A DNA stretch of 64,000 bases from Phanerochaete sordida (GCA_019973155.2 BPQB01000040.1:62001-126000); one strand, 5' to 3'; shown: positions 10,641 to 22,464, counted from the first letter of the stretch. Notes: generated from the letters alone by a model not told the origin. A program made the numbers and translations.

Positions 10641-13324
10641 ATGGCCCGCACCGGGCAGAAGCGTAAATTCGACGACATCAGCGACAACAACGGCCACTGG
10701 CAGGGTGTCCTCGAGCTCGGAGCCCCAGTCCATCCTCGCAGGCGAGTCTCTCCGCGTTCGCTGCTTCCGACGCCACACTCATCGACCTAACAGCGGGCGG
10801 CAGAACGCCCCGGTCCCGGATCCGCACAGTCTCATACCTGAAGGCCGCGGCGAGTACAGCGGAATGCAGTGTTTCCGTGGCGTCAGCCTATGGGTGAAGC
10901 GGCGGCTCGCCGTGCTCATATTTTACCGTATCGTCAAGAACAGGCAGAGGCCGTTCAAGGTATTTGGGCTGTCTGCGCGTTCGAGCCGTGGACTGATGCA
11001 GGCTCGTATAGGTGCCCTGCCCGGGCTGCCACTACCACTTCGTAAAGAACGAGAAGTCGGAACTGATGAGACACGGATATGCTCACATGCCCCCAAGATT
11101 GTGAGTCTTGGCCCGTCCGCGCTGGCTCGTTCCGTGAGATATACTCAGACATCTTCTCCAGCCGTCCTTTTGCGTGTCCGTTTCCAGCCTGTGGGGACAC
11201 CTTCGCCCAGGAGGTCCAGCTAAAAATTCACGTCAATGTACAGTGAGTGCTACATTCAGCCACAGGTAGCAGGAGCGAATGACTGACTCCCCCGGCAGCA
11301 TGTCTCCTGCTGAGAAGACGTACACATACTGTGGACTCACCGATGCCAGTGGCGTACCGTGTCTCGAAAAGTTCGCCCACCCAACCGGGGCGTCTCGCCA
11401 CAGAAAGAAGGTCCATCCTGGACGCAAGCCGCCTCGCCCACCAAACCTCCACGGGAACAAGGACGTGCTGCAACAGGCCTTCAGTGACTACCTGGCCGGA
11501 GGCGGGTGGAACGAGCCGTTCGACGGCACGCTGAGCGACGACTTTGGCCCCGACGGGCTTGGAGACAGCGAGCCCCAAATACCCGTCGAATATTTTCCCA
11601 AAATCGCGTTCTTGCTCTGTCGCCCCGAAGACGCATTGGCGAACGTGGATTCGGCACTATTGTCGGAGGGACGTCCAGCCGCTACGCTCAGCTCTGTTCA
11701 GACGAGGTCAACGCACGCGAGTGGCGGCAACGATGGAGGTTGTGTTCGACAGGCTCCTGCTCCCTCGCCTAGCGCCTCTACGTCGACATCTTCATCGTCA
11801 GACCATAGTCCGCTCCGCACGCCGTCTACATACACTGACGTCTTCGACTTCGAAGGTTCGCCGCAGACAGACGTAGCGCCATGGTCGGGGCCGCAAGAGA
11901 CGGGCTACGCCACGGACAGTTGCGATCGGCCTTTGTCCTCGCATCGCGTCCCCTTCGCAACAGCGCCCGGGCCACACGTGCAGTACCTGGATGCCGCCTC
12001 TCAGTCCACAGCCAGTTCAGTCCTCGTATCCCAACCACCATCTCCCGCTATGTCCCAAGTCCCAGCTATGCCGTGGCCGAACCAGCAACTCCCGTACCAG
12101 CAGCCCCCCCACGAGCAGCACCAGCCGCCGCCTCAGCACTATTCCGGCGAACAGGCCTACTGGCCGGTCTTCGGTGGGATGGGCTGGGCGCCGTCGACGA
12201 GCGGTGTGGCCGCGCCACTCGAAGGCGCGATGTGGCCGCAGCAGTCAGACTGGCCGCCTCCGCCACTTCTTTACTACGCCCCCGCCGATCCGTACGCCCA
12301 CACGTGGACACCCGGGTACCCGCCTGCGCAGTACTATCTTGGCTACCCCGACCAGTACTCGGCGGAGATCAACGCTGGGCCATCGGCCGCGGCCAACGTT
12401 GGCCAACACCCTGACGGCGCCACCATGCTTGAACGCCCCGGCCAGGCTGTCGACCGCCTTATCGACCAGGCCGCCGCCGCAGGACACTGGTTTCCCCAGC
12501 AGCACGCAGGACCGTTGCAAGCGGCGCCTGGGATGTTCGGACCTCCGGCACAGCAGACCTTGCACTCCTCAGTCGGCAGCCCAGTGCAAACGGACGCAAA
12601 TGTCCAGTCGCAGGTGCCTATGGAACAGGACGCGAGGGCGCACGATGACCAGGCTGCAAGACCCGAAGAGCCCCATGCACGCGTGTCGAATGTGTATTCC
12701 CTGCTCAACGACACAACGCATGACTGCGCTCCGCCACACGCGAATCCTCCGGTAGCAACGCCCGTATCCTGGCTGGAGAAGGCTCCCTCACTGGCATCGG
12801 ATGCCGCCACTCATGTCGAGGGGGCGCAGACCCTGCCGCACAACTCTGCACAGGATGGTGTATCTCTGCACGACCAGCCCGACCAAGGTCCAGAACGCAG
12901 CTGCGAGGTTCCCGCTCCCGCATCGTCCCCGACGCCACCACCTGGACGCCTACCGCCACTGGCTCCTTGTACGTTCGACGGACCCGTCACACGCGTCGCG
13001 TCTCCGGATCCCCTGCCGCCGCCGCCGCCTGGGATGTTCCGACGCATTCCAGAACCGCCATGGGGTGATAACACGTCTGTCACCATGGACGCTGAAGCGG
13101 AGGAGCTCGACGAGCCTGTCGACTTCGACGTCGACCTCGATCGCCGCCTTGCGGCGGACGAGGCGAAGGTCGCCACGGTTCTCGCGCTGATGCGTCAAGT
13201 GCGCGAACGTGAGCCCCCGCGGTTCAAGCGGTCGTATAACTGGAGGCGGCTGTACGCAGCTGCGCAAGCGGAGCAGCAGGAAGCAGCGGATGGTACGCGG
13301 CACGACGCTGACGTCGACGCGTGA
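10641..13324 (+). CDS. Zinc-finger paralog D: triple C2H2-like protein with Pro/Gln-rich tail
   Basis: Exons 10641-10704, 10742-10959, 11012-11100, 11162-11242 and 11299-13324 give 825 aa. Start MARTGQKRKFDD resembles A. Fingers: C97-x2-C100-x14-H115-x3-H119; C129-x4-C-x12-H147-x3-H151; C162-x9-C172-x12-H185-x4-H190. Introns 3 and 4 match the two introns of A in place and phase (both phase 2, the last one inside the final His codon of finger 2). The intron before finger 1 is shared with E. The tail is rich in Pro, Gln, Tyr and Ser, with repeated YxQPP/PPxxY-like stretches, and ends with a PEPPWG motif plus a helix shared with B. The first intron as modelled is only 37 nt, unusually short, so the region 10700-10745 could instead hide a frameshift. 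Function unknown; a DNA- or RNA-binding role is inferred from the fingers. Confidence 0.68.
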
Positions 13325-14459
13325 TAGAAGCGTGTTTCGACTACAATCTTCAACCTGTCATACGTCTCTCGCACCCCTGTATTATCGCAGTTACAGTTAC
13401 CTCGCTATGCAAACTATCTTGATCATATTCTCCGCAGCGTGATCGTCGCGGGGATTCCTCTAACAAATGCGCCAGATAGTAAAGCATCGTGGTATTCATG
13501 GACTGCGTCTCGTACATAAGGAGGTGATAGGGACTAGAAAGAATTAGCAGAATTTGTCTGGTCTCCGACAGTAGGCGGAGGAGGAGCCCAGCAAGAGAGG
13601 CCCGGGAGAGTGTGCCAAACGAGAAAGGCGACGACCTAGAGCTGTAGCTTCATAGCTTGACAGAGACATTTGCTGTTTCTGTTTCCAAATTTCGATGCCC
13701 TGGGACATCGGTCATGCGTGTGCATTCGTGAACTCGAGGGCCAACTCTGAGGTGTGCCGCAGTGTGTTTGATCTGGTTGAACGCACAAGCTTTGCGACGA
13801 CGACGGAAGGCGGGGGGAAGGCGGCAGGGTTGGGGATAACAAGAATCTGGCTCGCCTCGGCAGCGCTGCACCATCATCGCAAGCCGTCTTGTTTTATTGA
13901 CTGGAGGTGGCTTGAGATATAACGACAGTCCTTCTGCGGGCGTTCCTGTAGGGGGCACGTCGAGCTTAATACGACACTCACGCTGCTAAGACCCTCCTAT
14001 CATCTACCGGCCTGGACCAAATCGCCCGATGATACACCCTCCGCATGCGAACGTCCTGTGCGATGATAGACTGAGGCGCAGGTTGCGTGAGTGACCAGTG
14101 GCGGCCGCTCCAGTGTCTTCGCCCGGGGCAACCATGTCGGTGGGAGAATCCAAGCAGCAGCAGGTCGTCAAAGCGAGGCGGGTCGGAACGGAGTCCTAAG
14201 TCCTGTGTGCATGTGTACGCGTGTAGGCGACCGTGTGTCCTGAGACTGCTCGAGACGAGATCGTGGTGAGAGAACAAGAGGCGATGCGCCCAATCGTCGA
14301 TCTCGCAGAGACGATCGCCTCGCTGCAGGCGCCTGCATCTCATCTTCGCATCCACCTGCAATGACCTCTCACACACGTCCGTTCCTCTGCCACGATAGAA
14401 GAGGCTTTGTATCCGAGGCTGGAAGCTGGAAGTAGCCAGAACATCCAGACCAAGCCCAA
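13325..14459. other. Intergenic stretch after paralog D
   Basis: Only short overlapping frames. No domain, RNA or mobile-element end was recognised. Confidence 0.4.
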
Positions 14460-14488
14460 GTGAAGACCAGCACCATGCTGGTCTTCAC
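14460..14488. repeat. Perfect 13-bp inverted repeat (hairpin)
   Basis: GTGAAGACCAGCA and its exact complement TGCTGGTCTTCAC are separated by three bases. Outside a short bulge the pairing continues as AGCCC/GGGCT. It sits at the edge of the decayed copy-like sequence. Possible terminator, small-RNA precursor or repeat remnant; the role is not known. Confidence 0.7.
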
Positions 14489-14719
14489 CGGGCTCGACCC
14501 GGAGTCTGATTACTGCCTTGCTTGCAGCCTTGTCATATTGTACCGTACGGATGGATGATTCGGTATGCACCTGCTGTGTGTTTGACTCTTGGAGACTGTC
14601 AGTGGCTTTGTGTACAATTGTGCACGCAGACTTGCTGCATGTACGGTACGCCAACATTCCTCGAACCTCGTCTTCACTGAATTTGAGTCTTCTCCAAAGC
14701 AGCAGCTCCTCCATCCTTT

Positions 14720-15310
14720 CTTTTCGTCTATGGACTCAATATCAAGGCGGATAAGTGCATACGACTTCTCCGCTGGCTCACAGAACGCAGCTAGACGGCG
14801 TCGAAGACGATTGTCATCCGACGTTATCAAATTCTTCCACGCGCACGACTGGGGTCGCATATCCGGACAATGCCACCCTATCATCCAGCCCCTGTAACGA
14901 GAAGATGTTGAGACAGGTACGAGAGCCCCACGACTGCACGTACCCTGGTGTAATTGTAAGTTCCCAGCTCCACCCTTCGAAGTACGTTGAGGACCATACC
15001 AGACCCTCCGATGGAGGGGCCAGGCGGCGCGCTCTGCTGTGCTCTCACGACTTTCGTACAAGCATGGTAGGTGGGCCTGTCGTTGTATGGATCCGTCGTG
15101 CCATCGTCATTTACGAAGCCGTCCCAGAGGGTCTGCACACCAGGTATGTCACTGGCACCCTTCATGCGACCCGGCCAGCTAACACCGACCAGTCACGAGG
15201 AATATGATGGAGCTACCTCGATACAGTTTCTGTGTACCTCTGCGCGTGCCATCGCGGTTCAGCGTTACCCGGAAGGCGCAAGCAAGAGAACGCACCGATA
15301 GTCAGTCATC
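14720..15310 (+). pseudogene. Probable decayed zinc-finger paralog
   Basis: Pieces in different frames resemble paralog D in the right order. A basic helix near 14.79 kb is like the segment before finger 1. A C-x-Y-P-G stretch near 14.93 kb is like the start of finger 2. Near 15.22-15.30 kb the stretch ending RYPEGASKRTHR aligns with HPTGASRHRKK of finger 3 in D. Stops and frame changes interrupt it, so it is at most a relic. The resemblance is short and judged by eye; a chance match is possible. Confidence 0.3.
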
Positions 15311-18093
15311 CTTCATGCTCTACCCTCAGCTTCGCTGCGACGGATGTGTTCACGATAGGCCAGACGCGCCATGTCCCTTGTACATCGACAACCGCAGCAC
15401 GAGTAGACTTGTTCTGCTGAATGCCGTTACACCGTGCTACACATATTGCTGACCATGGGGCCTCATGTTCGAAAGATCCTTCGTCTAGTCGTCCGTTCTG
15501 CTCGCGTTCAACGACACCGGAACAATGCTTGAATGCTCAGCACAATGCGTTCATGACGCTACTGGGTACAGACGCACCTGGATCAACATCTCCCGGTCGT
15601 CTTCGCCCAGGTTCTCGTACGACAACTTCCCTAATCTGAGACTCCGGAAAGCAGTAGTGTTGTTATCGGAATGCCCTGTCGTTGCGAAGAAGCAGACGGT
15701 AGAATGAAGCGCAAGCAGAGAAACGAAAACGTACGTCGCCACGCAATTCGATCGACCCCATTGTTGACGATTGGCAGCGCGGTACTCCAGGCAGTCCACT
15801 ACTCGGCGCGATGCTTCTGCGATTGTGCGATACTGTAAAGTCATGAGGAAGAAAAGGCCAGAAGCGGTGCTCCTGCGTGCTCACGGGGGCTCTTGTTCGG
15901 TATGTGGTTATTGGGCCTTCTCGGAGACTCGAGGTGGGAAGACGGTTGGATGCAATTGGCGGGGATGTTGGCCCTTGCTGGCTAAGTGGTCAACAGCATT
16001 GAGTGTCGGGCTCTAGACGATCGGGTATTCGCTGTCCGATACCTGGAGGCCCACGGACGCTGCGTCGCTGCGTCTGCGGGGCCTTCAGGCATCGACCGAG
16101 ATCGCTTGGGAGTTTCAGGTTTTCTGGGACGGGAGGCTGTCGCTGGAGAAGTTGTTGGTCGCGTCTTTGGCCTATCACATTCTGAGCGAGCTGGGAGCAG
16201 GGCAGGATGGACAGCCGTGGCGGAGAAGGAGGGATGCTATGGCTGGGATCGATCTTTCGCTAGGCAGGTGGTGTCCGCCGAAGTGCAGCCTCGTAGCGTG
16301 GGCGGATGAGCCGATGTGGTCGTCGACTGGTCGTTCGTGTTCTAACACGCTTTTTTGTCAGGAACGAGAGCGGGCCAGGCAGTCGAAGGAGACTGGGGGA
16401 GGCGTGAAAGAAAAGACGAAACGCGCCTCCTCAGCCTGGGCGTCACCAACCGCGGTAAGTCACGGATCTTTCACCCAGCACTAGCATCGGGACTGAGAAT
16501 GGCTCTAGAGGCTCGTAGTGTTGAGTGCGAGAAGAGGTCAAAAAGCAAGGTGGCCATCGCGCCTGTTCGCTGTACAATGTCGTGGTGCTTGGGCCTTGTG
16601 TCGTGAGCGGCCCCCATTCCAGCCACTGACGGCCGCAATCATCACACGGTGCGAAATCCCTCTTGGCTCTCTAGAACAACCATCCATGCTCCCACTTCTC
16701 ATGGTAGATCCTCGCTCAAGATGTGCTCGCTTCGTCTTCCCCAACATCGCACACAGGACACCAGTGTGGCGGCCCGGCGGTCTGCCCGTCGTCGTGGGCG
16801 GGGATTTCTCACCATCGTCGACATCATCTTCCCGTCCATTCTGGATACACTCGAAACCGTTTACGCGACTTTACGGCGTGGACGATCCTCGGCGAGCGCC
16901 CTTGTTCTCTGCGACGTCGCGGCATCTTCAACCAGAACATTTTCGGAATCATGACTCCACTACTCCTGGGAATGCGGTCGTGAAGCATGTTCGAACCCCG
17001 TTCTCCATTGTACTCTGACACATCTGACGATAGCAGCCTGCAGGCTCCTAGGATCGGCCAGGCGGCCGAGTGGGTTCTGCGACGGAGGAGGATGGCGCTC
17101 GTAGGTACACGAGCGGGCGGTCTAGCGCGCAATATGTCACTACCGCCGCGTCTCGTACACCAGAAGCACAGCACCGCAGCAGATCTTGCTTCTGACGTTC
17201 TACAGGGCGTCGCCACGTGTGGTCCGTCGAGGCACCCGCGCCTACCATCGAGGCCGGCAGATACGACCAGTTCGGGGCGTACCCACCCAGGATCTGGGTA
17301 ATCATCGCCGCATGAAGTCATTCGAGCGTGCGCTCTCGTCTCAGGTCGAATCTGGAAAGCACCGCCGTCGACAGCATGACCGCCACGCTGTGTTGGCTCG
17401 GGAACTCGAGGGGAGGCAGGGGTGGAAGACAGCGCGGAGATCATCAATCTTCTCGAGGTCTCCTAGGCTCGTGGATCTAGGGCAGGGTCTCTCACGAGAA
17501 CGTGGGCACCACAACGTCAGACGGGGTGGTTCGTAGTGCGCCGAGCGACGCAGCGCGGCGGCAGTAACGTCCTGGGGGCCCCGACTCGGTAAATTACTCA
17601 GTCCGGCGAGACAAACTGGGTCATTTGTAAGCACAGAGACCTGTTCTTGTTTTCTTTGCAGCATTTTACCTGACATTGCTGCCGTCGCGACAGGTCTCGG
17701 GTGCAACCACGGGCGTCTACCCACTCAAATCTCCTGCCTTGCGCGGCAGGCCCTGCCTCATCAGCTCTCGGCGAATTCCCGAAATTTGGGGCAGAAAGGC
17801 TGATATCGATGCGCCCGGGCATGAAGCGGTGTTGAGGAACGGGAAGTCGAGGCTGCGGTAGGCGGGCCTAAGCCACATCGGGCGAAGGACAAGGCGACTG
17901 CTATCTGTGGTACGTGCACCGCCCAGCTGTGAGATCCCAGGGCTGATTCCTCGTGGATACCCGTCTCTTGCTTTGTAGCCACGAGGCAAGCAATTCAGAC
18001 GAACTCGAGTACTACGCCGAGCGCTCGAACGGTGACCGATTCGAAGGTGTGTGAACATCAGCTGGCCTCCTCGTCGACGGTTCGGCTTACGGG
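15311..18093. other. Stretch with broken frames between relic and paralog E
   Basis: One open frame, about 16015-16484 (+), encodes roughly 156 residues. Its opening half looks protein-like (includes AWEFQVFWDG and LVASLAYHILSELG), but there is no start codon at its beginning and no domain I know. The rest is short overlapping frames. It may contain further degraded copies of the array or of a mobile element; none can be named. Confidence 0.3.
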
Positions 18094-18100
18094 TATATAA
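18094..18100 (+). promoter_or_regulatory. TATA box of zinc-finger gene E
   Basis: TATATAA is 82 bp upstream of the chosen ATG at 18182. This supports that upstream start over later ATGs at 18335 and beyond. Confidence 0.6.
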
Positions 18101-18181
18101 AGCGCCTTGTTCTTTGTTCGTCAACACAACCTCCCCATCCTTCCTTCCGACGTACTCTTACCTCACATCCCTCACCGCACT

Positions 18182-19958
18182 ATGGTTCGAACGAAGTCAA
18201 CGTCAAAGCGAGTGCTGCTGTAGCGTTCTCCTCTCCTCTTGACTAACGTTTCCTTCGTTGCGCAGGCGTGATCAATCGGGCGATCCTAGGGCACGGCCGC
18301 ACCAGTCCATAACGGCCTATAACACCAGCCTCAAATGGCATCTCGCGCTGCTGGAGAAAAAGAAAAAGCTTCCAACTCGGGTAAGCCGTTGCAACCGCAG
18401 AGCGCAAAGGAGGTTTTTTCTGACTGTTCTCCCAGGTCAGATGTACTTGTCACCGCGAAATTGGAAGCACGCCTTCCGCACGCAAAAAACATGTCGACAC
18501 GCACCTTCCGCTGGATCTGTGAGTACTGCGAAACGTTTTCGCGCATGCACCCTAACGCTCTCCTTAGCCGACAACATCTCTGCCCGTACTGCCGCAAGCG
18601 GTTCGCACAGGCAACACAACGCCAGTGCCACGAAAATACTTGCAAACAAAAGCCACCGTACGCACGCTTTTCCATTTTTGCCACACCTCGCTAACCAACT
18701 AATTAGTGAGGCTCCAAATGAGGACTGGCCATGCGGCATCGTGCTACACGAAGAGAACGGCAAACTATTCGCGTGCGGCTACCAGAACCCGCACGCACGG
18801 GCCCTTACGCGCCACCGGCAGAGTGCACACGGGCAGCTCAATCGCGAGGAGAGCCACGACGACGCGCGCGAGGGCCGCCGCGTGCTCTCGGGCCCGGAGC
18901 GCAAGCACGCAGACACGTACTTCGTGCCCATGCCGGTGGACTGCTCGAGCTTCGACCTCGAGTCCGTCCCGGAGTGCTATCACGCAGCAGTCGGCGCCGC
19001 CGCCCAGCGCGAGGTCGACAACGCGCGGCACTTGCTGGAGGCCGCCGCGGCGAGGCGCGAGGCGGAGTCCGCGGCCAAGGGGAAGAAGGTGCCGGCGCAG
19101 AGGAAGGGTGCCATGCCTCCGCGCGCGCCGAGCCGGCGCAAGGGCAAGGGCAAGGGCAACGCCAAGCCCACTGCGGCCGCGACCAACGCGAAGCGCAAGC
19201 CCCGGGCTGCGACGGCCCTGTCGCGCTCTGTCGAGTCACCCGTTCTCTCAGAGCTCATCTCGCTGCCGCCCTCCTCAGGAACCTCGCCATCGCTTTCGTC
19301 TCCCACCACTGCGACATCATCATCCGAGGTCTGCACGGCATCAACTAGGGCAACTAGTCCGGGTGCACTGCCGCAGGAGCCATCGCCCCAAGACGAGTGC
19401 CCAACGACGTCCGCACCTTCAGAACCCTACGACGACGAGCCTTACGTCCACTCGTCCTACAGCTCCTCGTCCTACGCTGCGCCACCCCACGCTCGTGAAC
19501 GCTATGCCGCAGCATCCTACACCCCCCGGCCCCCCGCGCTGCCATGTTTCCAAGAAGCGTTCGGCAACGTCCCACTCCCACGCACCGTCTGGTCACACCT
19601 CCCGCCTAGCCCCGACACGCGCAGCGCAGGTCTTCATACCGACACTCCTGGCGAGCACATCTACCACGACCGTGCCAGGCCGCACGCTTCCGCACCCGTC
19701 TACCGCCCCACTGCACGCTACGAGCCGTATTCTCCTGTTCGCGCGCGAGCTCACCCGCGCGAGTACGAAGAGTTTACGCAGGGCTCATCGAAGGATGGAC
19801 GTGTCTCGGAGCCGGAGCGGGAGGCTTACCGATACCCACCGCTTGGGCCGCCGCTCTGCCACAGTGCGGCGCACGCCTCGTCGGTGGCCCACGAACGACG
19901 CGACCGTCGCGACGAAGGCTCCGGATTGGGCTTCACGCTTAGGCTGGCACAGTGGTAA
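18182..19958 (+). CDS. Zinc-finger paralog E: C2H2/C2HC triple-finger protein
   Basis: Exons 18182-18219, 18266-18380, 18436-18518, 18568-18657 and 18707-19958 give 525 aa in one consistent frame. Start MVRTKSTSKR matches the MARTxQ starts of A and D. Fingers: a degenerate C54-x-C56-x13-H70-x3-H74; a C2HC-type C84-x2-C87-x12-H100-x3-C104; and C118-x13-C132-x12-H145-x4-H150. Introns before and after finger 2 coincide in position and phase with those of A and D. The intron before finger 1 is shared with D only. A Lys/Ala-rich stretch (about 200-270) and a Tyr/Pro/Ser-rich tail follow. The end (GFTLRLAQW) resembles SFALRLPADW in the tail of A. Function unknown; nuclear and nucleic-acid-binding is the simplest inference. 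Confidence 0.7.
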
Positions 19959-20431
19959 TGGCACGGAGGGGAAATGGACCTGTGGACTTGTATCTTGACT
20001 TCGTGATTTGTGTGTACTTTTGCGTTTCCGAGCGAACTGTCTTCCGCTGCTGCAGTCTCTTAGAATAGTCATACGATGTCAATGGCTGGATGGTCTGTAC
20101 CAATATACTCGCATAATCCACTTCACTTGAGCTACCGACCCTACACGCTGGTTTCCCGTGCGACGCCGTCGTTTGGCTTGCTAAACTCTGTAGCCTACAC
20201 CGCCGTAACGTCGGCCCTCGGACAGCGTTGGCACTCGGTTGATCCAACGCAAAAAATTACTGCGCACAAAGGGGCTAGTACATTTATGACGCTGTCCGCG
20301 GATGGGCCCTCGCAAGAGAAGAGTCCGCACGCATTTCGAGTCGAAATGCGTCGGTATGACCAGATATGGAAATGTGTCGGGATAGGCCAAGGCGCTCCGC
20401 GCCAACTGCGGCCTGCACTCATACATCCACC
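19959..20431. other. Intergenic region between paralog E and TAF12
   Basis: 3' flank of E and promoter/leader of TAF12. A short inverted repeat, GCATTTCGA/TCGAAATGC, lies near 20.33-20.35 kb. No gene seen. Confidence 0.4.
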
Positions 20432-21625
20432 ATGGCCTCCTCCTCATCCACGCCCGCCGACGCCGGCACCGCGAACATCATCACCGCTCTCGGCAGTGCC
20501 TTCAAGTCGCAGACAGGCGAGCATGTCTCGAGCGACAAAATCGCAGCGCTCCTCATCCAGAACATGGAGCAACTCGGCGAGCTCGCCAAGCAGGGGAAGC
20601 TGAATTCCCAGCAGATCCAGCAAGTGGGTGAAGAATGGCCTCGTTCGCTTATCATACTCAGTCTTCGCTCGTCTTCAGCTCAAAGAATACGCCGACAAGC
20701 ACAAGACTACTGGCAGCAGCAAGCCGGTGCGTTCTGTGTTCCTCTAAACGCGTCGTGTTTAACATAGCGGTCACCCAGCCTGAGTCCATCGCGCCTCAAG
20801 CCATTAAGACATCGTCGACCACTAGCCCGTTCCTAGGGCAAACACCCTCCAACGAGTCTGGATACCCCATCAGCTCGACCCCGCCGGCCGTGACAGGGAC
20901 AGGCCCACAACAGTGGCAGACCACGCAGCAGGGCAGGCCAACATTGACCGCAGGCATCGCGTCTGGTCGGATAGCCGGTATGGTGGGATGTCGCTCGCGT
21001 CTTGAACGCAATGCGCTGAAAGACTGCGAGGCGTTTAGGCACACCCGCGCAGATCGCGAGGAGCGCAGACGACGCGACGTCGTACACGTTTGAGGACACG
21101 CGTGCGCGGAGGAAGAACACACCGGGCGACCAGAGCATGCGCAGGACGATACAGGACCTGGTCGCGAGCATAGACCCGAACGTGAAGATTGAGCCCGAGG
21201 TGGAGGACGTGCGTGCACTCACTCTGTCGAGACGTTTGGTCTGCTGATGCATCTTCGTAGCTCCTGCTTGACATCGCGGACGAGTTCATCGACTCCGTTA
21301 CAAACTTTGGTTGCCGCCTGGCGAAACACCGAAACGGCGACACCCTCGAGGTGCGCGACCTCCAGCTGCATCTAGGTATGCTCCACGGCTTTCTGTCACG
21401 CGCGGACGCAGTTCATGACAAAACGCCGCAGAACGGAATCACAACATCCGCATACCTGGTTTTGCGTCCGACGACACCCGAATCTCGCTATCGCAGACAG
21501 CAATCGCGCCTGCAGCCGCGGCCGGTGGCGCGAGCAAGAAGGGTACGCAGAGCAGCCAGGTGACGCAGCGGCAACAGCGCCTAGCGCAGGTACAGCAGGC
21601 GAAACGCGAGGCGAAACTTCTCTAG
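20432..21625 (+). CDS. TAF12: Transcription initiation factor TFIID/SAGA subunit 12 (TAF12)
   Basis: Exons 20432-20623, 20679-20726, 20779-20982, 21053-21208, 21261-21375 and 21432-21625 give 302 aa. The C-terminal half is a typical TAF12 histone fold. It contains [10 protein letters not shown], then [13 protein letters not shown], then CRLAKHR, then [13 protein letters not shown] and IRIPGF. In known organisms TAF12 pairs with TAF4 in TFIID and with Ada1 in SAGA, helping to assemble the promoter-recognition complex in the nucleus. The N-terminal 150 residues are a Ser/Thr/Gln-rich linker with a helical region ([19 protein letters not shown]). The tail is Gln/Lys rich. Start has strong context (ccaccATGG). 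Two introns had alternative acceptors; those chosen keep the frame. Confidence 0.9.
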
Positions 21626-22390
21626 GTGTGCTGCGTCCAGTTCTTCTTGTGTTCTTCGTCTCTTGCTTTCGTGTGGATCGCTTTGCTATGTTGCAGTATC
21701 AGCATTGTACTATTGGACATCCTGTCGACTCGTGACACCCTCGGACAGAACCCGCAGGGTTAATCTGTCACCATATTTGCCTGCCCCCTCCACGCTGTGA
21801 GCCCGGCTTGGGGGTGCCAAACACCTCTGCAAAGAAGAGAAGTTCAAATTCTGAAGCTACTTACCGCGGCTACGACGAGCGGGGGCTGTCGCGCAACTGG
21901 CAGGATAGATCGTGCGCTCGAGAGCAGTAACTAATAACTTATCGCGGAAGCCAGACATCCATACGCAACTGGACGTGGATTACGCCCGTGAAAGCTGCAA
22001 GCTTCCAAGTCTTTGGCGCGGAGGGTCGGACTCATTAGAGCTTGGCCGTACCCAATTACCGGCACCACCAATCTGTGTACGGCGGTGAACTTGCCACACA
22101 TCTTGTCTAGCCAGGGGACGTACAGGCGGTGCACACATGCCAGGTAGTACAGTGTGGCGCTACTAGACGTACTAGAATTGTGGCAATGCGCGTGTGGTAC
22201 AGCACGATACTCCGCCAGACAGGGCGAGTGGCGCCTGACACTGAAGGACTGCATGCTGATATCGCTAGTCACTCCATCCTCACATGTATTAACCTTTTTA
22301 CACAAATCACTGGATCCCACTGCACGCTCAACTTCCGTTCCTCGCTAGTGGTCGCTTGACTGATATTACGCTGTAGAGAAGTGTATGTAT
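21626..22390. other. Intergenic region between TAF12 and tRNA-Val
   Basis: TAF12 3' flank, then short frames without any recognisable feature. Confidence 0.4.
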
Positions 22391-22464
22391 GGGTCGATGG
22401 CGTAGTTGGTTATCGCATCTGTCTAACACACAGAAGGTCCTCAGTTCGAGCCTGGGTCGACTCA
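22391..22464 (+). tRNA. tRNA-Val (anticodon AAC)
   Basis: A complete 74-nt cloverleaf: acceptor GGGTCGA with TCGACTC, anticodon stem TCTGT/ACAGA with AAC in the loop, T loop TTCGAGC. There is no intron, and a T run downstream serves as terminator. It is nearly identical to the minus-strand copy at 2135-2208. Confidence 0.93.

Noticed and set aside
18706..19998. 430-codon + strand frame overlapping paralog E
   Set aside because: Arg/Thr/Pro-rich and shifted relative to the finger 3 frame; a shadow.
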